From Christensenella sp. UBA2853 (GTDB lineage: Bacteria; Bacillota; Clostridia; Christensenellales; Aristaeellaceae), in contig DEFL01000033.1 in the NCBI GenBank assembly GCA_002350845.1, positions 78,848-142,847 on the forward strand: a stretch of 64,000 nucleotides of DNA. The letters run 5' to 3'. Shown here piece after piece: positions 44,331-53,739 of the stretch. The notes under the pieces are model-generated. The model did not search any database and was not told the origin of the DNA. It worked only from the letters and a program-made list of their open reading frames with translations. The stretch's first letter is position 1. Each line of letters starts with the position of its first letter. A program made the translations under genes and the position numbers.

Positions 44331-45677
44331 TCAGTATTTGATCCAGCCCATGACTTCTGCCACGCTCGAAAGGAGAATCAGAAGCACAAACACAGGGCAT
44401 ACATATCGGATCATGAAGCGGAAAAGCGCACGCCGGCGAAACGGCGCGCCGCCCGCCATGATTTCATCCTCAACCGCCCCGATGCCCACCGCCCGCGTCA
44501 GATACACGCATGTGATGAGGGCTGCCACCGGCATCATGACGGAATTGGTCAGGAAATCAAAGAAGTCCAGGATCTGCATGCCAAAGACGCGCACCCCGGC
44601 AAGCGGTCCAAAGCCCAGACAGGACAGGGTGCCCAGGGGGAGCATGATGAGCAGGGAGACCACGGTGGCTTTCTGTCTTCCCCATCCGAACTGATCCTCC
44701 ATGGTGGACGCCACGCTTTCCGCCAGGGCAATCGCGCTGGTCAGCGCAGCAAACAGAACGAGGGCAAAAAACAGACTTCCAAACAGATTCGAAGCCTCCA
44801 TGCCGGCGAGAACCTTCGGAATGGTCATGAACATCAGCGCGGGACCTGAATGCAGCACGCTTTCATCCCCGCCTGAATAGGCAAAGACAGCCGGAATCAC
44901 CATGAGGCCTGCCAGCACAGCCACGGCCGTGTCGGCAATTTCCACGCGCACCGTTGCCTTTTCAATCGAAATATCCTTTTTCATATACGACCCGAACGTG
45001 ATGAGAATGCCCATCGCGATGGAAAGCGAATAGAACATCTGTCCCATGGCACTGACCACCGTCATCCATGAGAACCGTTTCATATCCGGCACCAGAAAAT
45101 ACCGGATGCCTGCCCCGGCGCCGGGCCGTGTCATGGAAAACACAGAGATAACGACAGCCAGCAGAAACAGGAACGGCATCAGGATTTTGGATACACGCTC
45201 AATGCCATTCTGCACCCCGGCAAAGATGACGGCTGCCGTCAGGAGCGTGAAGAGGACAAAATACAATTCCGCCTCCAGCCCGCCTGAGAGAAAGGCGCTG
45301 AATGTACCGTCCGCAGCCAGCTCTTCCGCCCTGCCGCCCAGATCCCCGAACAGGTACTTCATCCCCCACCCGCCGATCACCGAGTAATACGGCACAATCA
45401 GCAGGGGAATCAGTGCATGCAGCCATCCACCGGCCCTGAATCTTTTCGCCGAGAACGCACCGATCGGGCTTTTCCGGGTCATGCGTCCGAGCGCGGTTTC
45501 AGCGGTCACCATCGTATAGCCGAAAGTGATCACCAGAAGAATGTACACGGCGAGAAACATCCCGCCGCCATGCCGCGCCGCCAGATATGGAAAGCGCCAG
45601 ATATTGCCAAGTCCCACCGAAGCCCCTGCGGCTGCAAGGACAAACCCGATCCTGCCGGAAAAAGAATGCCGCTCCAT
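44331..45677 (-). CDS. Neurotransmitter:sodium symporter (NSS) family transporter
   Basis: 448 residues with about eleven membrane helices. The first helix carries the NSS signature AAAGASVGLGNIWRFPYLAARHGGG with the unwound Na+/substrate site. It likely imports an amino acid with sodium. The open frame runs far upstream over fucI, but ATG 45677 has AAAGGACTC in front and matches the family start (RIGFVLAAAGASVGLGNIWR). A TTCAAT-17-TACAAT promoter lies at about 45720-45750. It diverges from fucI. Confidence 0.92.
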   Translation of the reverse strand: MERHSFSGRIGFVLAAAGASVGLGNIWRFPYLAARHGGGMFLAVYILLVITFGYTMVTAETALGRMTRKSPIGAFSAKRFRAGGWLHALIPLLIVPYYSVIGGWGMKYLFGDLGGRAEELAADGTFSAFLSGGLEAELYFVLFTLLTAAVIFAGVQNGIERVSKILMPFLFLLAVVISVFSMTRPGAGAGIRYFLVPDMKRFSWMTVVSAMGQMFYSLSIAMGILITFGSYMKKDISIEKATVRVEIADTAVAVLAGLMVIPAVFAYSGGDESVLHSGPALMFMTIPKVLAGMEASNLFGSLFFALVLFAALTSAIALAESVASTMEDQFGWGRQKATVVSLLIMLPLGTLSCLGFGPLAGVRVFGMQILDFFDFLTNSVMMPVAALITCVYLTRAVGIGAVEDEIMAGGAPFRRRALFRFMIRYVCPVFVLLILLSSVAEVMGWIKY

Positions 45678-45798
45678 GATTTGAGTCCTTTCTGTTGTGC
45701 AATCGGAACAAAACAGCATTGTAGCAGAATTTTCTCTGCAATTGAACGTACTTTGCATGATTTTTTTCCGCTGTTTTTCCCCTGTCCCGACGGACTGA

Positions 45799-45827
45799 TT
45801 GCAAAGTCCATCGTTTTGGCGTATGAT
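45799..45827 (+). promoter_or_regulatory. Sigma-A promoter of fucI
   Basis: TTGCAA (45799-45804) and TATGAT (45822-45827) have 17-base spacing, 43 bases ahead of the ATG. Confidence 0.75.
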
Positions 45828-45869
45828 TATGCCAGTTTTCAAAAAACAAACGAACTGGAGTGAATCTAT

Positions 45870-47678
45870 ATGGCAGCAAACCGATATATTGGTGAATACC
45901 CTGCAATCGGCATTCGTCCGATCATTGACGGCCGTCGCGGCCCGCTCAAGGTCCGTGAATCCCTCGAAGACCAGACCATGGGCATGGCGAAAGCCGCCAA
46001 AAAACTCTTTGAAGAAAACCTCCGGTATTCCAATGGTGAGCCTGTAAAGGTCGTCATCGCCGACACCACCATCGGCCGCGTCGCGGAAGCCGCCGCCTGC
46101 GAAGCCAAATTCCGCAGGGAAGGCGTCGCCATCACCCTGTCGGTCACCCCGTGCTGGTGCTATGGTTCTGAAACCATGGACATGAACCCGCTGACCATCA
46201 AGGCTGTCTGGGGCATGAATGCCACGGAACGCCCCGGTGCCGTGTACCTTGCTTCCGTTCTTGCCAGCCATGCCCAGAAGGGCCTGCCTGCTTTCGGCAT
46301 TTACGGAAAGGATGTCGTCGAAGCCGATGACATGCGCATTCCCGATGATGTGCGCGAAAAGCTCCTCCGCTTCGGACGTGCCGCTGTGGCTGCCGCCAGC
46401 ATGCGCGACAAGTCCTACCTGCAGATCGGTTCCATCTGCATGGGCATCGGCGGCTCCATCATCAACCCCGAGTTCATCGAGGACTATCTGGGCATGCGCG
46501 TGGAGTCCGTGGACGAAGTGGAAATCATCCGCCGCATGGAAAAGGGCATCTACGACCATGACATGTACGAGAAAGCCCTGGCCTGGACGAAGAAATACTG
46601 CCGCGACGGCTTTGACAAGAACCCTGAATTCATCCAGAAGAGCCCCGAACAGAAGGAAAAGGACTGGGAATTCACCGTCAAGATGCTGTGCATCATCATG
46701 GACCTGCTCAACGGCAACAAAAACCTGCCCGCAGGCTGTGAGGAAGAAATGGTCGGACACAACGCCATTGCCGGCGGCTTCCAGGGCCAGAGGCAGTGGA
46801 CCGATTTCTATCCCAACTGTGACTATCCCGAATCCCTGCTCAATACGCCCTTTGACTGGACCGGTGCCAGAGAGCCCTATGTGTTCGCGACCGAGAACGA
46901 TGTGCTCAATGGTCTGGGCATGCTGTTCATGAAGCTGCTCACCAACCGCTCCCAGATGTTTGCCGATGTCCGCACCTGCTGGAACGGTGAATCCGTCAAG
47001 CGCGTCACCGGTTATGAGCTGGAAGGCCATGCAAAGGATGCCAACGGCATCATCCACCTGATCAATTCCGGCGCCTGCACGCTTGACGCCAACGGTGAAG
47101 TCAAGGATGCGCAGGGCAACGGCATCATGAAGCCCTGGTACGAATATACCCAGGACGATATTGAGGCCGTCATGAAGAAGGTCGAATGGTGTCCTGCCGA
47201 CAACGGCTATTTCCGCGGCGGCGGATATTCCTGCCGTTATACCACCCGCGCTGAAATGCCCATGACCATGATCCGCCTGAACCTCGTGAAAAACCTGGGC
47301 CCCGTTCTGCAGATTGTCGAAGGCTGGACCGTGCATCTTCCGGAAGAAGTCTCCGATACGCTCTACAAGCGGACCGACTATACCTGGCCGTGCACCTGGT
47401 TTGCTCCGAGAACCGACGGCATCGAAGGCAGCCCGTTCTGCTCAGCCTATGATGTCATGAACAACTGGGGTGCCAACCACGGCGCGATCAGCTACGGCCA
47501 CATCGGCGCGGATGTCATCACCCTCGCCTCAATGCTCCGCATTCCGGTCTGCATGCACAATGTGCCCGCCAAGGACATCTTCCGTCCCAGCTGCTGGAAT
47601 GCCTTCGGCGCAGATAAAGAAGGCCAGGATTATCGTGCCTGCGCCGCCTATGGTCCGCTGTACAGAACCATTCGCTGA
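45870..47678 (+). CDS. fucI: L-fucose isomerase
   Basis: 602 residues, the normal FucI length (about 590-600). It opens with [20 protein letters not shown], and [11 protein letters not shown] and CNGGxxM-type [14 protein letters not shown] segments match the family. FucI interconverts L-fucose and L-fuculose (also D-arabinose/D-ribulose) with Mn2+ in the cytoplasm. GGAGTGAATCTAT precedes the ATG. No fuculokinase or aldolase follows; the next gene is a mannitol-dehydrogenase-family enzyme behind its own terminator and promoter region, so the pathway here is incomplete. Codon choice is strongly biased to C-ending codons, suggesting high expression. Confidence 0.95.
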   Translation: MAANRYIGEYPAIGIRPIIDGRRGPLKVRESLEDQTMGMAKAAKKLFEENLRYSNGEPVKVVIADTTIGRVAEAAACEAKFRREGVAITLSVTPCWCYGSETMDMNPLTIKAVWGMNATERPGAVYLASVLASHAQKGLPAFGIYGKDVVEADDMRIPDDVREKLLRFGRAAVAAASMRDKSYLQIGSICMGIGGSIINPEFIEDYLGMRVESVDEVEIIRRMEKGIYDHDMYEKALAWTKKYCRDGFDKNPEFIQKSPEQKEKDWEFTVKMLCIIMDLLNGNKNLPAGCEEEMVGHNAIAGGFQGQRQWTDFYPNCDYPESLLNTPFDWTGAREPYVFATENDVLNGLGMLFMKLLTNRSQMFADVRTCWNGESVKRVTGYELEGHAKDANGIIHLINSGACTLDANGEVKDAQGNGIMKPWYEYTQDDIEAVMKKVEWCPADNGYFRGGGYSCRYTTRAEMPMTMIRLNLVKNLGPVLQIVEGWTVHLPEEVSDTLYKRTDYTWPCTWFAPRTDGIEGSPFCSAYDVMNNWGANHGAISYGHIGADVITLASMLRIPVCMHNVPAKDIFRPSCWNAFGADKEGQDYRACAAYGPLYRTIR

Positions 47679-47748
47679 CGGCGGAGTGCCCTGCAGAAGG
47701 GCGTTGTCCTCTGCACTCTGGTGTTCCCTGTTGCAGATAAAATCTCCT

Positions 47749-47775
47749 GGACCGGCCGCTGTGCCGGTCCTTTTT
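47749..47775 (+). terminator. Terminator after fucI
   Basis: GGACCGGC (47749-47756) pairs with GCCGGTCC (47763-47770), followed by T5. Confidence 0.82.
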
Positions 47776-47824
47776 CTGTCTGCTCTTTTTCTGTATGGAC
47801 GAAAGACGCATTGTGTGATAAGCT

Positions 47825-47844
47825 TCGGATGAATCCGATACAAT
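47825..47844 (+). promoter_or_regulatory. Candidate operator abutting a -10 box
   Basis: The dyad TCGGAT-GA-ATCCGA (47825-47838) directly adjoins TACAAT (47839-47844), 30 bases ahead of the mannitol-dehydrogenase-family gene. No good -35 is seen at 17 bases, which fits an activator- or repressor-controlled promoter. Confidence 0.45.
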
Positions 47845-47874
47845 GCAAAAATCCATCCCGGAAGGAGCTTCGCC

Positions 47875-49497
47875 ATGCGACTCACCTATCATGGACTTCA
47901 TGATCTGATTAGCTGGGAACAGGCCGGCATTCTCCTGCCTTCCTATGATCCGGAGAAAATCTCTGCAGAAAGTCAGCAGCATCCTGCATGGGTTCACTTC
48001 GGCATCGGCAATATTTTCCGTGTCTTTCTCGGCGGCATTGCGGATGATCTGCTCTCGGCAGGCAATGTCGTACAGGGCATCACGGGGGTTGAAACGTTCG
48101 ATTTTGAAGTGGTGGACCGTATCTACCGCCCCTTCGACAATCTGATTCTTTCCGTGATTCTCCATGAAGACGGACATGAAGAGCGGAAAGTGCTCGCCCC
48201 GGTTGCGGAGGCCATCAAGGGCTCTCCCGCATTCCCGGAGGACTGGCAGCGGCTTCGCGCTGTCTTTGCTTCTCCTTCCCTGCAGATGGTGTCCTTCACC
48301 ATCACAGAAAAAGGCTATGCCCTGTCTGACTCGGCCGGCCGCGTATTCCCTGCAGTGCAGAAAGATTTTGAGGAAGGCCCTGCCGCCCCGTCCCATGCCA
48401 TGTGCATCCTGACTGCGATGCTGCTGGAACGGTTCCGCGCCGGAGCCGTCCCGATTGCGCTGGTCTCCATGGATAACTGCTCCCAGAACGGAAACCTTCT
48501 GCGCCAGGCGGTTCTGAGCGTCGCCAGGGCCTGGCTGGACAGAGGCTATGTCGGGCAGGATTTCCTGGAGTACGTGGCGGATGAGGAAAAGGTTGCCTTC
48601 CCCTGGACGATGATTGACAAAATCACTCCGCGTCCCTCGGAACAGGTTGCCCAGCGTCTGAAGGACTGCGGACTGGAAGACATGAATCCGGTCCTGACCT
48701 CCAGACGGACCTACATCGCGCCGTTTGTCAACGCAGAGGGACCGCAGTATCTGGTCATCGAAGACCATTTTCCCAACGGAAGACCTCCGCTGGAACAGGG
48801 GAAAGGCGTCTATCTCACCGACAGAAACACGGTCAATCTCGCCGAGCGCATGAAGGTCACCGCCTGCCTCAACCCGATCCACACCGCACTTGGGCCCTAC
48901 GGCGTTCTCCTCGGGTATGATCTCTTTTCCGATGAGATGAAGGACCCGGATATGCTGCAGCTGGCACGGCGTGTCGGGTATAAGGAAGGTCTCCCTGTCG
49001 TACAGGATCCCGGCATTCTCTCCCCCAAAGCCTTCCTGGATGAATGCATGAATCATCGCTTCCCGAACCCGTACCTGGGCGATACCTGCCTGCGCCTGTG
49101 CACGGATGCCTCACAGGGGCTCGGTGTCCGCTTCGGTGTCACGATCCGGTCCTATATGGAAAAATACGGAACAGCCTCTGCCCTGCGCGGCATCCCGCTG
49201 GCCATTGCCGGCTGGCTCCGCTATATGATGGGCGTCGATGACAACGGCTGTCCCTATGAACTCGCGCCCGACCCGCTCAATGAAGAAGTCACCGCGCTTT
49301 TCCAGGACATCCGTCTGGGACATCCTGAAAGCGTGACAGAACCGCTCCGTGCGATCCTGTCCAATGAAAACATTTTCTTTGTCGACCTGTATCAGGCCGG
49401 CATTGCCGAGAAAATCATCCGTCTCTTCCGTTCGGAGATTGCCGGCACCGGCGCTGTGCGCGCCACAGTGAAAAAGGAGATCAGTTCCTGGAACTGA
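47875..49497 (+). CDS. Mannitol dehydrogenase family protein (UxuB-like polyol/hexuronate dehydrogenase)
   Basis: 540 residues of the long-chain polyol dehydrogenase family. The N-terminal Rossmann part has VHFGIGNIFRVFLGG, SMDNCSQNG lies in the middle, and the C-terminal domain has the motif NPIHTALGPYG with the catalytic region. Members reduce D-fructuronate (UxuB) or oxidise mannitol or arabinitol; the sequence alone does not decide. Proximity to L-fucose isomerase suggests sugar or sugar-alcohol use. GGAAGGAG precedes the ATG. Confidence 0.85.
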   Translation: MRLTYHGLHDLISWEQAGILLPSYDPEKISAESQQHPAWVHFGIGNIFRVFLGGIADDLLSAGNVVQGITGVETFDFEVVDRIYRPFDNLILSVILHEDGHEERKVLAPVAEAIKGSPAFPEDWQRLRAVFASPSLQMVSFTITEKGYALSDSAGRVFPAVQKDFEEGPAAPSHAMCILTAMLLERFRAGAVPIALVSMDNCSQNGNLLRQAVLSVARAWLDRGYVGQDFLEYVADEEKVAFPWTMIDKITPRPSEQVAQRLKDCGLEDMNPVLTSRRTYIAPFVNAEGPQYLVIEDHFPNGRPPLEQGKGVYLTDRNTVNLAERMKVTACLNPIHTALGPYGVLLGYDLFSDEMKDPDMLQLARRVGYKEGLPVVQDPGILSPKAFLDECMNHRFPNPYLGDTCLRLCTDASQGLGVRFGVTIRSYMEKYGTASALRGIPLAIAGWLRYMMGVDDNGCPYELAPDPLNEEVTALFQDIRLGHPESVTEPLRAILSNENIFFVDLYQAGIAEKIIRLFRSEIAGTGAVRATVKKEISSWN

Positions 49498-49521
49498 GGA
49501 ATCATTTTCTTCAGCATTCTG

Positions 49522-49563
49522 CGCTTCGCGTTCTGTCCATCTAGGACACGCGGAGCGTTTTTT
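49522..49563 (+). terminator. Terminator after the mannitol-dehydrogenase-family gene
   Basis: CGCTTCGCG (49522-49530) pairs with CGCGGAGCG (49549-49557) and is followed by T6. Confidence 0.8.
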
Positions 49564-49613
49564 GTCCCCTCCGTGCCGGACGGTTTCCGCCCACCGATTG
49601 GTCTCCATTCCGC

Positions 49614-49631
49614 AGTTAGCCTAGCCTAACT
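49614..49631. promoter_or_regulatory. DtxR-like dyad upstream of the AOR operon
   Basis: AGTTAGCCTAGCCTAACT is an 18-bp inverted repeat with 16 of 18 positions symmetric about CTAG. It resembles the DtxR/IdeR box (core TTAGsCTAACC), bound by iron- or manganese-sensing repressors. It lies about 50 bases upstream of the -35 box, so activation or long-range repression would be needed. No DtxR-family gene is in the window. Confidence 0.45.
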
Positions 49632-49676
49632 GGTTAAAATTTATACCATATTTATCATTTCTTGTGCTTTTTTCTC

Positions 49677-49705
49677 TTCACAACCGCCCGAATCTATGGT
49701 ACTAT
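49677..49705 (+). promoter_or_regulatory. Sigma-A promoter of the AOR operon
   Basis: TTCACA (49677-49682) and TACTAT (49700-49705) have 17-base spacing. This gives a leader of about 200 bases before the ferredoxin gene. Confidence 0.6.
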
Positions 49706-49719
49706 CTCATTGAGCAAAA

Positions 49720-49890
49720 CGAGGACTCCAAGCCTGTAATGACCCACGCGGCCATGCAGGCCATTGAGTATTCCTGGCAACAGGGGTGCTTGCCTTTTGC
49801 GAAGGAGTTCGCATTCTGCCGCATGCGGATATGCATCCCTGCATATCCATCTGCGGTATCCCATTTGTATGGCCGCTTTATGCGGATGTT
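49720..49890 (+). promoter_or_regulatory. Structured leader, probable Moco/Wco riboswitch
   Basis: GGACTCC (near 49722) pairs with GGAGTTC (near 49804), closing a multistem element. Inside are GCCTG...CAGGC (about 49732-49751), and CCTG-GCAA-CAGG, a GNRA-capped hairpin at about 49773-49784, then TGCTTGCCTTTTGCGAA. After it, a 9-bp hairpin GGATATGCA/TGCATATCC and CCGC/GCGG stems precede the ribosome site. The layout resembles the Moco/Wco RNA motif known upstream of molybdenum- and tungsten-cofactor genes, which fits the AOR gene downstream. Family assignment is inference. Confidence 0.6.
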
Positions 49891-49910
49891 GGAAGGAGGC
49901 ATCCCTAGGT

Positions 49911-50549
49911 ATGAGTGAGGTCCAGGATCGCAAAAAATTTCTCGATAAGGACTACACCCGTCGTCAATTCCTCAAGATTTCCGGCAAGAGCCTTGCGGGA
50001 TTGGCCATTTCCTCGTCTCTGCTGAACGTTCTGTGCGTATCGGAAAAATCCATCGCCGAGGACAAGGTCCGTGTCTGGGCCTTCCCGCAGGGACTGCTTG
50101 TTGTGGATATGGACCGCTGCGTCGGCTGCCAGCGCTGCGAAATCAACTGCACGCTGACCAATGACGGCTGCTGCTCCAGCTACATTTCAAGAGTCAAGGT
50201 CACCAGGAATCTGTATAGCAGCCGCAATGGTCAGGGTCTGTATACAGAAGACAACTGGACCTATTTCCCGGACACCTGCCGTCAGTGCGAAGATCCCGCC
50301 TGCGGCAATGCTTGCCCCATGCAGGCAATCTATGCCGATGAAAACGGCATTCGCCGTGTGGATACGGACAAGTGCGTTGGCTGCGGCGCCTGCGTACAGG
50401 CCTGCCCGTGGCATATGCCCACCGTCAATCCCGTAACCCACAAGTCCTCCAAGTGCATTATGTGCGGTGCCTGTGCTGAAGGCTGTCCTTCCGGCGCACT
50501 GTCCATCGTGCCCTGGGACCGCATTGTCTCTGCATCGCAGGCTGTTTGA
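49911..50549 (+). CDS. Tat-signal ferredoxin with four 4Fe-4S motifs (AOR partner)
   Basis: 212 residues. The N-terminus has a twin-arginine signal (DYTRRQFLKISGKSLAGLA). The rest carries four ferredoxin-type Cys groups: CVGCQRCEINC, CRQCEDPACGNACP, CVGCGACVQACP and CIMCGACAEGCP, resembling YdhY/HycB-type electron-transfer subunits. The AOR gene starts 37 bases later, so it is likely its electron partner. ATG 49911 follows AAGGAGG; the longer frame begins inside the leader RNA. A Tat signal next to an AOR without one is unusual. Confidence 0.88.
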   Translation: MSEVQDRKKFLDKDYTRRQFLKISGKSLAGLAISSSLLNVLCVSEKSIAEDKVRVWAFPQGLLVVDMDRCVGCQRCEINCTLTNDGCCSSYISRVKVTRNLYSSRNGQGLYTEDNWTYFPDTCRQCEDPACGNACPMQAIYADENGIRRVDTDKCVGCGACVQACPWHMPTVNPVTHKSSKCIMCGACAEGCPSGALSIVPWDRIVSASQAV

Positions 50550-50586
50550 GCAGCTATGACCGAAAACGTACGGGAGGAATAACAGC

Positions 50587-52782
50587 ATGTCTGTGAAGAA
50601 TGGCATTAACGGCTGGGCAGGTACTATTCTGCGTGTCAACCTGACCACCGGTTCCATCACGAAAGAAGATACGCTGCCCAAGTATCGTCCTTACATCGGC
50701 GGCATGGGCATTGGATACAAAGTCATCTGGGACGAAGTCCCGCTCGACACCGATCCCCTCGGACCGGATGCCAAGTGCGTCTTTGGCGTCGGCCCTCTGA
50801 CCGCTTCAGGCGTCCCCTGCTCCGGTCGTATGAACATCACCCTGCTTTCCTGCTGGTCCCTGGGCTATTCCATCATCGATGCCCACATGGGCGGCCACAT
50901 TGCTCATGCCTTCAAGTATGCCGGCTATGACGCAATGATCGTGGAAGGCCAGAGCGATCATCCGGTCTACATCAAGATCGAAGACGAAAACGTCACCATC
51001 GAAGATGCTTCCCATATCTGGGGCAAGGGCACGTTCGAAGCCAATGCAACCCTGGCCAAGGAAAACGGACCTGAATTCGACGTGGCCACCATCGGTCCTG
51101 CCGGTGAGAACCTCGTTCCCATGTCCAACATCATCACTTCCTTCGGCAACAGCGGCGGCGGCGGAATCGGCGCTCTGCTGGGCAGCAAGAAGTGCAAGGG
51201 CATCGTGGTCCGCGGCACCGGCGCTGTCAAGATCGCCCGTCCCATGGAAGTCCGTCTCCTGTCCAACTACATGATCAAGGATCTCGTCGGCGGCAACAAC
51301 AACCATACCGTGCCCTGCCATGCACAGAGCTGGTCTGAATATGTTGCTACCAAGAACCGCTGGCAGGGTGCCCCCGGCATCACCTGGGACAAGGCTCCTC
51401 ACGGCCAGATCGATACCGGCGAGCAGCCCAGCGGCGTGATCAACGTTGCTGCTCTGCGCTGCAACAAGGGCGTGTTCGACTTCGGCGAAGTCGCTGAAAA
51501 GTACACCGTCAAGCAGGGTGGATGCTCTTCCTGCCCGGTTCGCTGCTATACCGAGTATGACATGGATCCCCTGGCCGAATATGACCTGCCGACCCATGTT
51601 TCCAACACCTGCATGCCCATCATCAAGATGCTTGAGTGGTATCCGAACCACCTCGATGCAAACGGTGAGTCCGTCCCGTCCACCCATGACTTCGCTGATG
51701 AAGGCGATGCCAAGATGATCCTCGGCGGTGCCGGTTCCCGTGCAGCTGATGACTACGGCGTATGGTGCAACTACGGCAACCTGTACGAAGACTTCAACAT
51801 GGCTTACACCACTGGTGTTCTCAAGGACGTCATCGACCGCGAGAATCCCGGCGAATGGGAAAAGATCCCGTGGGCTCTGATGGAATCCGGCGATCCCCGC
51901 TGGGTTGTCGACTGCTATCGCCGCATCGCCATGCGCGAAGGCATCTTCTCCGATCTCGGCCTTGGCACCTATCGCCTCTACCAGAAGTGGGGCATGGATG
52001 ACGCTTCCAAGAACGTGGCCGGCAAGAACTTCTATGACTTCGTCAATGGCAAGAACTTCAATATCGGACACAACGGTTTCCCGCGCCATCATGGTCCGGA
52101 AAACTGCTGGCAGGCCGGCACGCTGTACTCCATGATGTACAACCGTGACTGCATGATCCATCACCTGATCAACTTCTGCTCCTCCGGTGCTCCCTACAAC
52201 GAGATCATCAAGCCGGTTCTCGAGCACTTCTTCGGCGAAGGCTGCACGGATCCGCAGAAGCATTACACCCCCATCAACGAGAACAAGATCAAGCTGGCCA
52301 AGTGGGCATTCATCGGCAAGCAGTGGCATGACTCCGCCACCCTGTGCAACTGGATGTACCCGATGACCATCGCCACCAGCAAGAAGCGCCAGTACATCGG
52401 CGACCTGGATCTGGATGCGAAGTATATGACCGCCGTCCTCGGTGAAGAATATACCCGCGAAGATCAGGAACATGACTCCGAGCGCATTTCTCAGCTGCTC
52501 CGTGTCATGACCGCTGTCAGCTTCAAGCTGAACCTGGGCAGCACCAACCTGCGCAAGGATCACGACCGTGTATCCGACTGGGTCTTCGACAAAGAGCCCG
52601 ACTTCAAGCCTTTCGAAGAAGGCACCGTCAAGCTCGACCGCGAAGACTGGGAGAAGTCCCTGGATATGTGGTATGAAGCCATGGGCTGGAACAAGGAAAC
52701 CGGTATTCCTACCCGTGAGACGCTCGAGAAGTTTGATCTCGGCGACTGCGCTGACAAGCTGGAAGAACTCGGCCTGATCTAA
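50587..52782 (+). CDS. Aldehyde:ferredoxin oxidoreductase family protein (tungsten/molybdenum pterin enzyme)
   Basis: 731 residues of the AOR family. Cluster ligands are GGCSSCPVRC (C313, C316, C320), with a fourth Cys probably in HHLINFC. The N-terminal domain GTILRVNLTTGSI and PYIGGMGIGYKV is typical, and PAGENLVPMSNIIT binds pterin. AORs oxidise aldehydes to acids using a bis-pyranopterin W or Mo and ferredoxin; this member resembles the YdhV branch, whose substrate is unknown. GGGAGGAATAACAGC precedes the ATG. The upstream ferredoxin and unknown downstream gene form its operon. Confidence 0.92.
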   Translation: MSVKNGINGWAGTILRVNLTTGSITKEDTLPKYRPYIGGMGIGYKVIWDEVPLDTDPLGPDAKCVFGVGPLTASGVPCSGRMNITLLSCWSLGYSIIDAHMGGHIAHAFKYAGYDAMIVEGQSDHPVYIKIEDENVTIEDASHIWGKGTFEANATLAKENGPEFDVATIGPAGENLVPMSNIITSFGNSGGGGIGALLGSKKCKGIVVRGTGAVKIARPMEVRLLSNYMIKDLVGGNNNHTVPCHAQSWSEYVATKNRWQGAPGITWDKAPHGQIDTGEQPSGVINVAALRCNKGVFDFGEVAEKYTVKQGGCSSCPVRCYTEYDMDPLAEYDLPTHVSNTCMPIIKMLEWYPNHLDANGESVPSTHDFADEGDAKMILGGAGSRAADDYGVWCNYGNLYEDFNMAYTTGVLKDVIDRENPGEWEKIPWALMESGDPRWVVDCYRRIAMREGIFSDLGLGTYRLYQKWGMDDASKNVAGKNFYDFVNGKNFNIGHNGFPRHHGPENCWQAGTLYSMMYNRDCMIHHLINFCSSGAPYNEIIKPVLEHFFGEGCTDPQKHYTPINENKIKLAKWAFIGKQWHDSATLCNWMYPMTIATSKKRQYIGDLDLDAKYMTAVLGEEYTREDQEHDSERISQLLRVMTAVSFKLNLGSTNLRKDHDRVSDWVFDKEPDFKPFEEGTVKLDREDWEKSLDMWYEAMGWNKETGIPTRETLEKFDLGDCADKLEELGLI

Positions 52783-52792
52783 ACTGACAGGG

Positions 52793-52830
52793 AAACACCT
52801 GCATGGCAGGCCATGCAGGTGTTTCTTTAT
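52793..52830 (+). terminator. Hairpin between the AOR gene and the next gene
   Basis: AAACACCTGCATGG (52793-52806) pairs perfectly with CCATGCAGGTGTTT (52811-52824), followed by CTTTAT. It probably reduces expression of the downstream gene relative to AOR. Confidence 0.75.
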
Positions 52831-52858
52831 ATCAACCTTTCCCAAAGGAGGATGCGAT

Positions 52859-53644
52859 ATGGCTCTTTTTGGACGCCGTAAGCCCGGGTTTGCAAAAGAA
52901 GTGGAGCTGAAGCCCAGCGATATGCCCGGAGAATTCAGTGATGCTCTCGATCCCGCGATGCACAAGGCTCAGGAGACAGCAGAAGCTGCTGCTCAGAGCG
53001 CTGCCCCGCAGGAAGACAAGCCCGATCTTCTTGACTTTCTTCAGACACTCCCGGAAGTCAATGACCCCTTCCCGCCTTCCGAGCCCGACCCGGCTCCTGC
53101 CCCTGAAGAAGAGAAAGAACCGGAAAAAACCAAGGCTCAGCTGCTGGCGGACTTTATCCGTGAGCGCAGTGCCAGCGGTCTGATTACACCGGTTGCTCTG
53201 ATCTCAAAGGATGAGGAAGAGATCGACAAGCTGCTTGAAGAAATGGCTGCCGACCCCACCTGTGCAGATATCTTCAAGGTCAAGGGACAGAAGGACACAT
53301 ACTACTACTGTGAGGAGACCATGGCACACAACTATGCCAAGATCGCCATGCTCACCACAGAAAAGGATGACTGCAGAACCGTGGCCGAGATGGTCCGCTT
53401 CAACTGCAAAGCCTTTCCCACCCCTACACCGCTTTACTATTTTGCCCGTCAGCCTTTCTTCCTCGACCGCGAAGCCATGAAGGCCATCATTGCCCAGATG
53501 AAGGCTTCCGAGGAATACAAGGATATCCGCGAATGCACCGCTGCGATCAATGGTGAACCCTATCTCTTCTCGATTGATCTCATGAGTGAAAAGTATGCAC
53601 GTGCACTCGCCAACGGTGCTGAAGCACAGGAAGGCGACGAATAA
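52859..53644 (+). CDS. Unknown protein in the AOR operon
   Basis: 261 residues. A short basic start (FGRRKPGF) leads into a Pro/Glu/Ala-rich disordered linker (about 45-92), then a helical and alpha/beta domain (about 95-250) with three Cys (ADPTCADIFK, YYYCEETM, RFNCKAFP) and one in IRECTAAING. No known family is recognised; the spacing of Cys is not a classical cluster motif. The YdhW protein of the Enterobacteria ydh cluster sits in an analogous position, but I cannot confirm homology. CAAAGGAGG precedes the ATG. Confidence 0.7.
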   Translation: MALFGRRKPGFAKEVELKPSDMPGEFSDALDPAMHKAQETAEAAAQSAAPQEDKPDLLDFLQTLPEVNDPFPPSEPDPAPAPEEEKEPEKTKAQLLADFIRERSASGLITPVALISKDEEEIDKLLEEMAADPTCADIFKVKGQKDTYYYCEETMAHNYAKIAMLTTEKDDCRTVAEMVRFNCKAFPTPTPLYYFARQPFFLDREAMKAIIAQMKASEEYKDIRECTAAINGEPYLFSIDLMSEKYARALANGAEAQEGDE

Positions 53645-53739
53645 TCGTCCCATTTTCCAGCCATGTTTTCCGGATCCCTCTGACGGCCCTCACCGCAGAG
53701 GGATTTTCTTATCATGACACGGACAGGAGCTGATCCGTC

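Noticed and set aside
45678..47336. Upstream extension of the NSS transporter frame
   Set aside because: It runs antisense through fucI and past the true ATG at 45677, which has a ribosome site and matches the family start.
50806..52965. Open frame of 719 codons on the minus strand
   Set aside because: It is a mirror of the AOR gene caused by its codon bias; the AOR reading is clear from its Cys motif and ribosome site.
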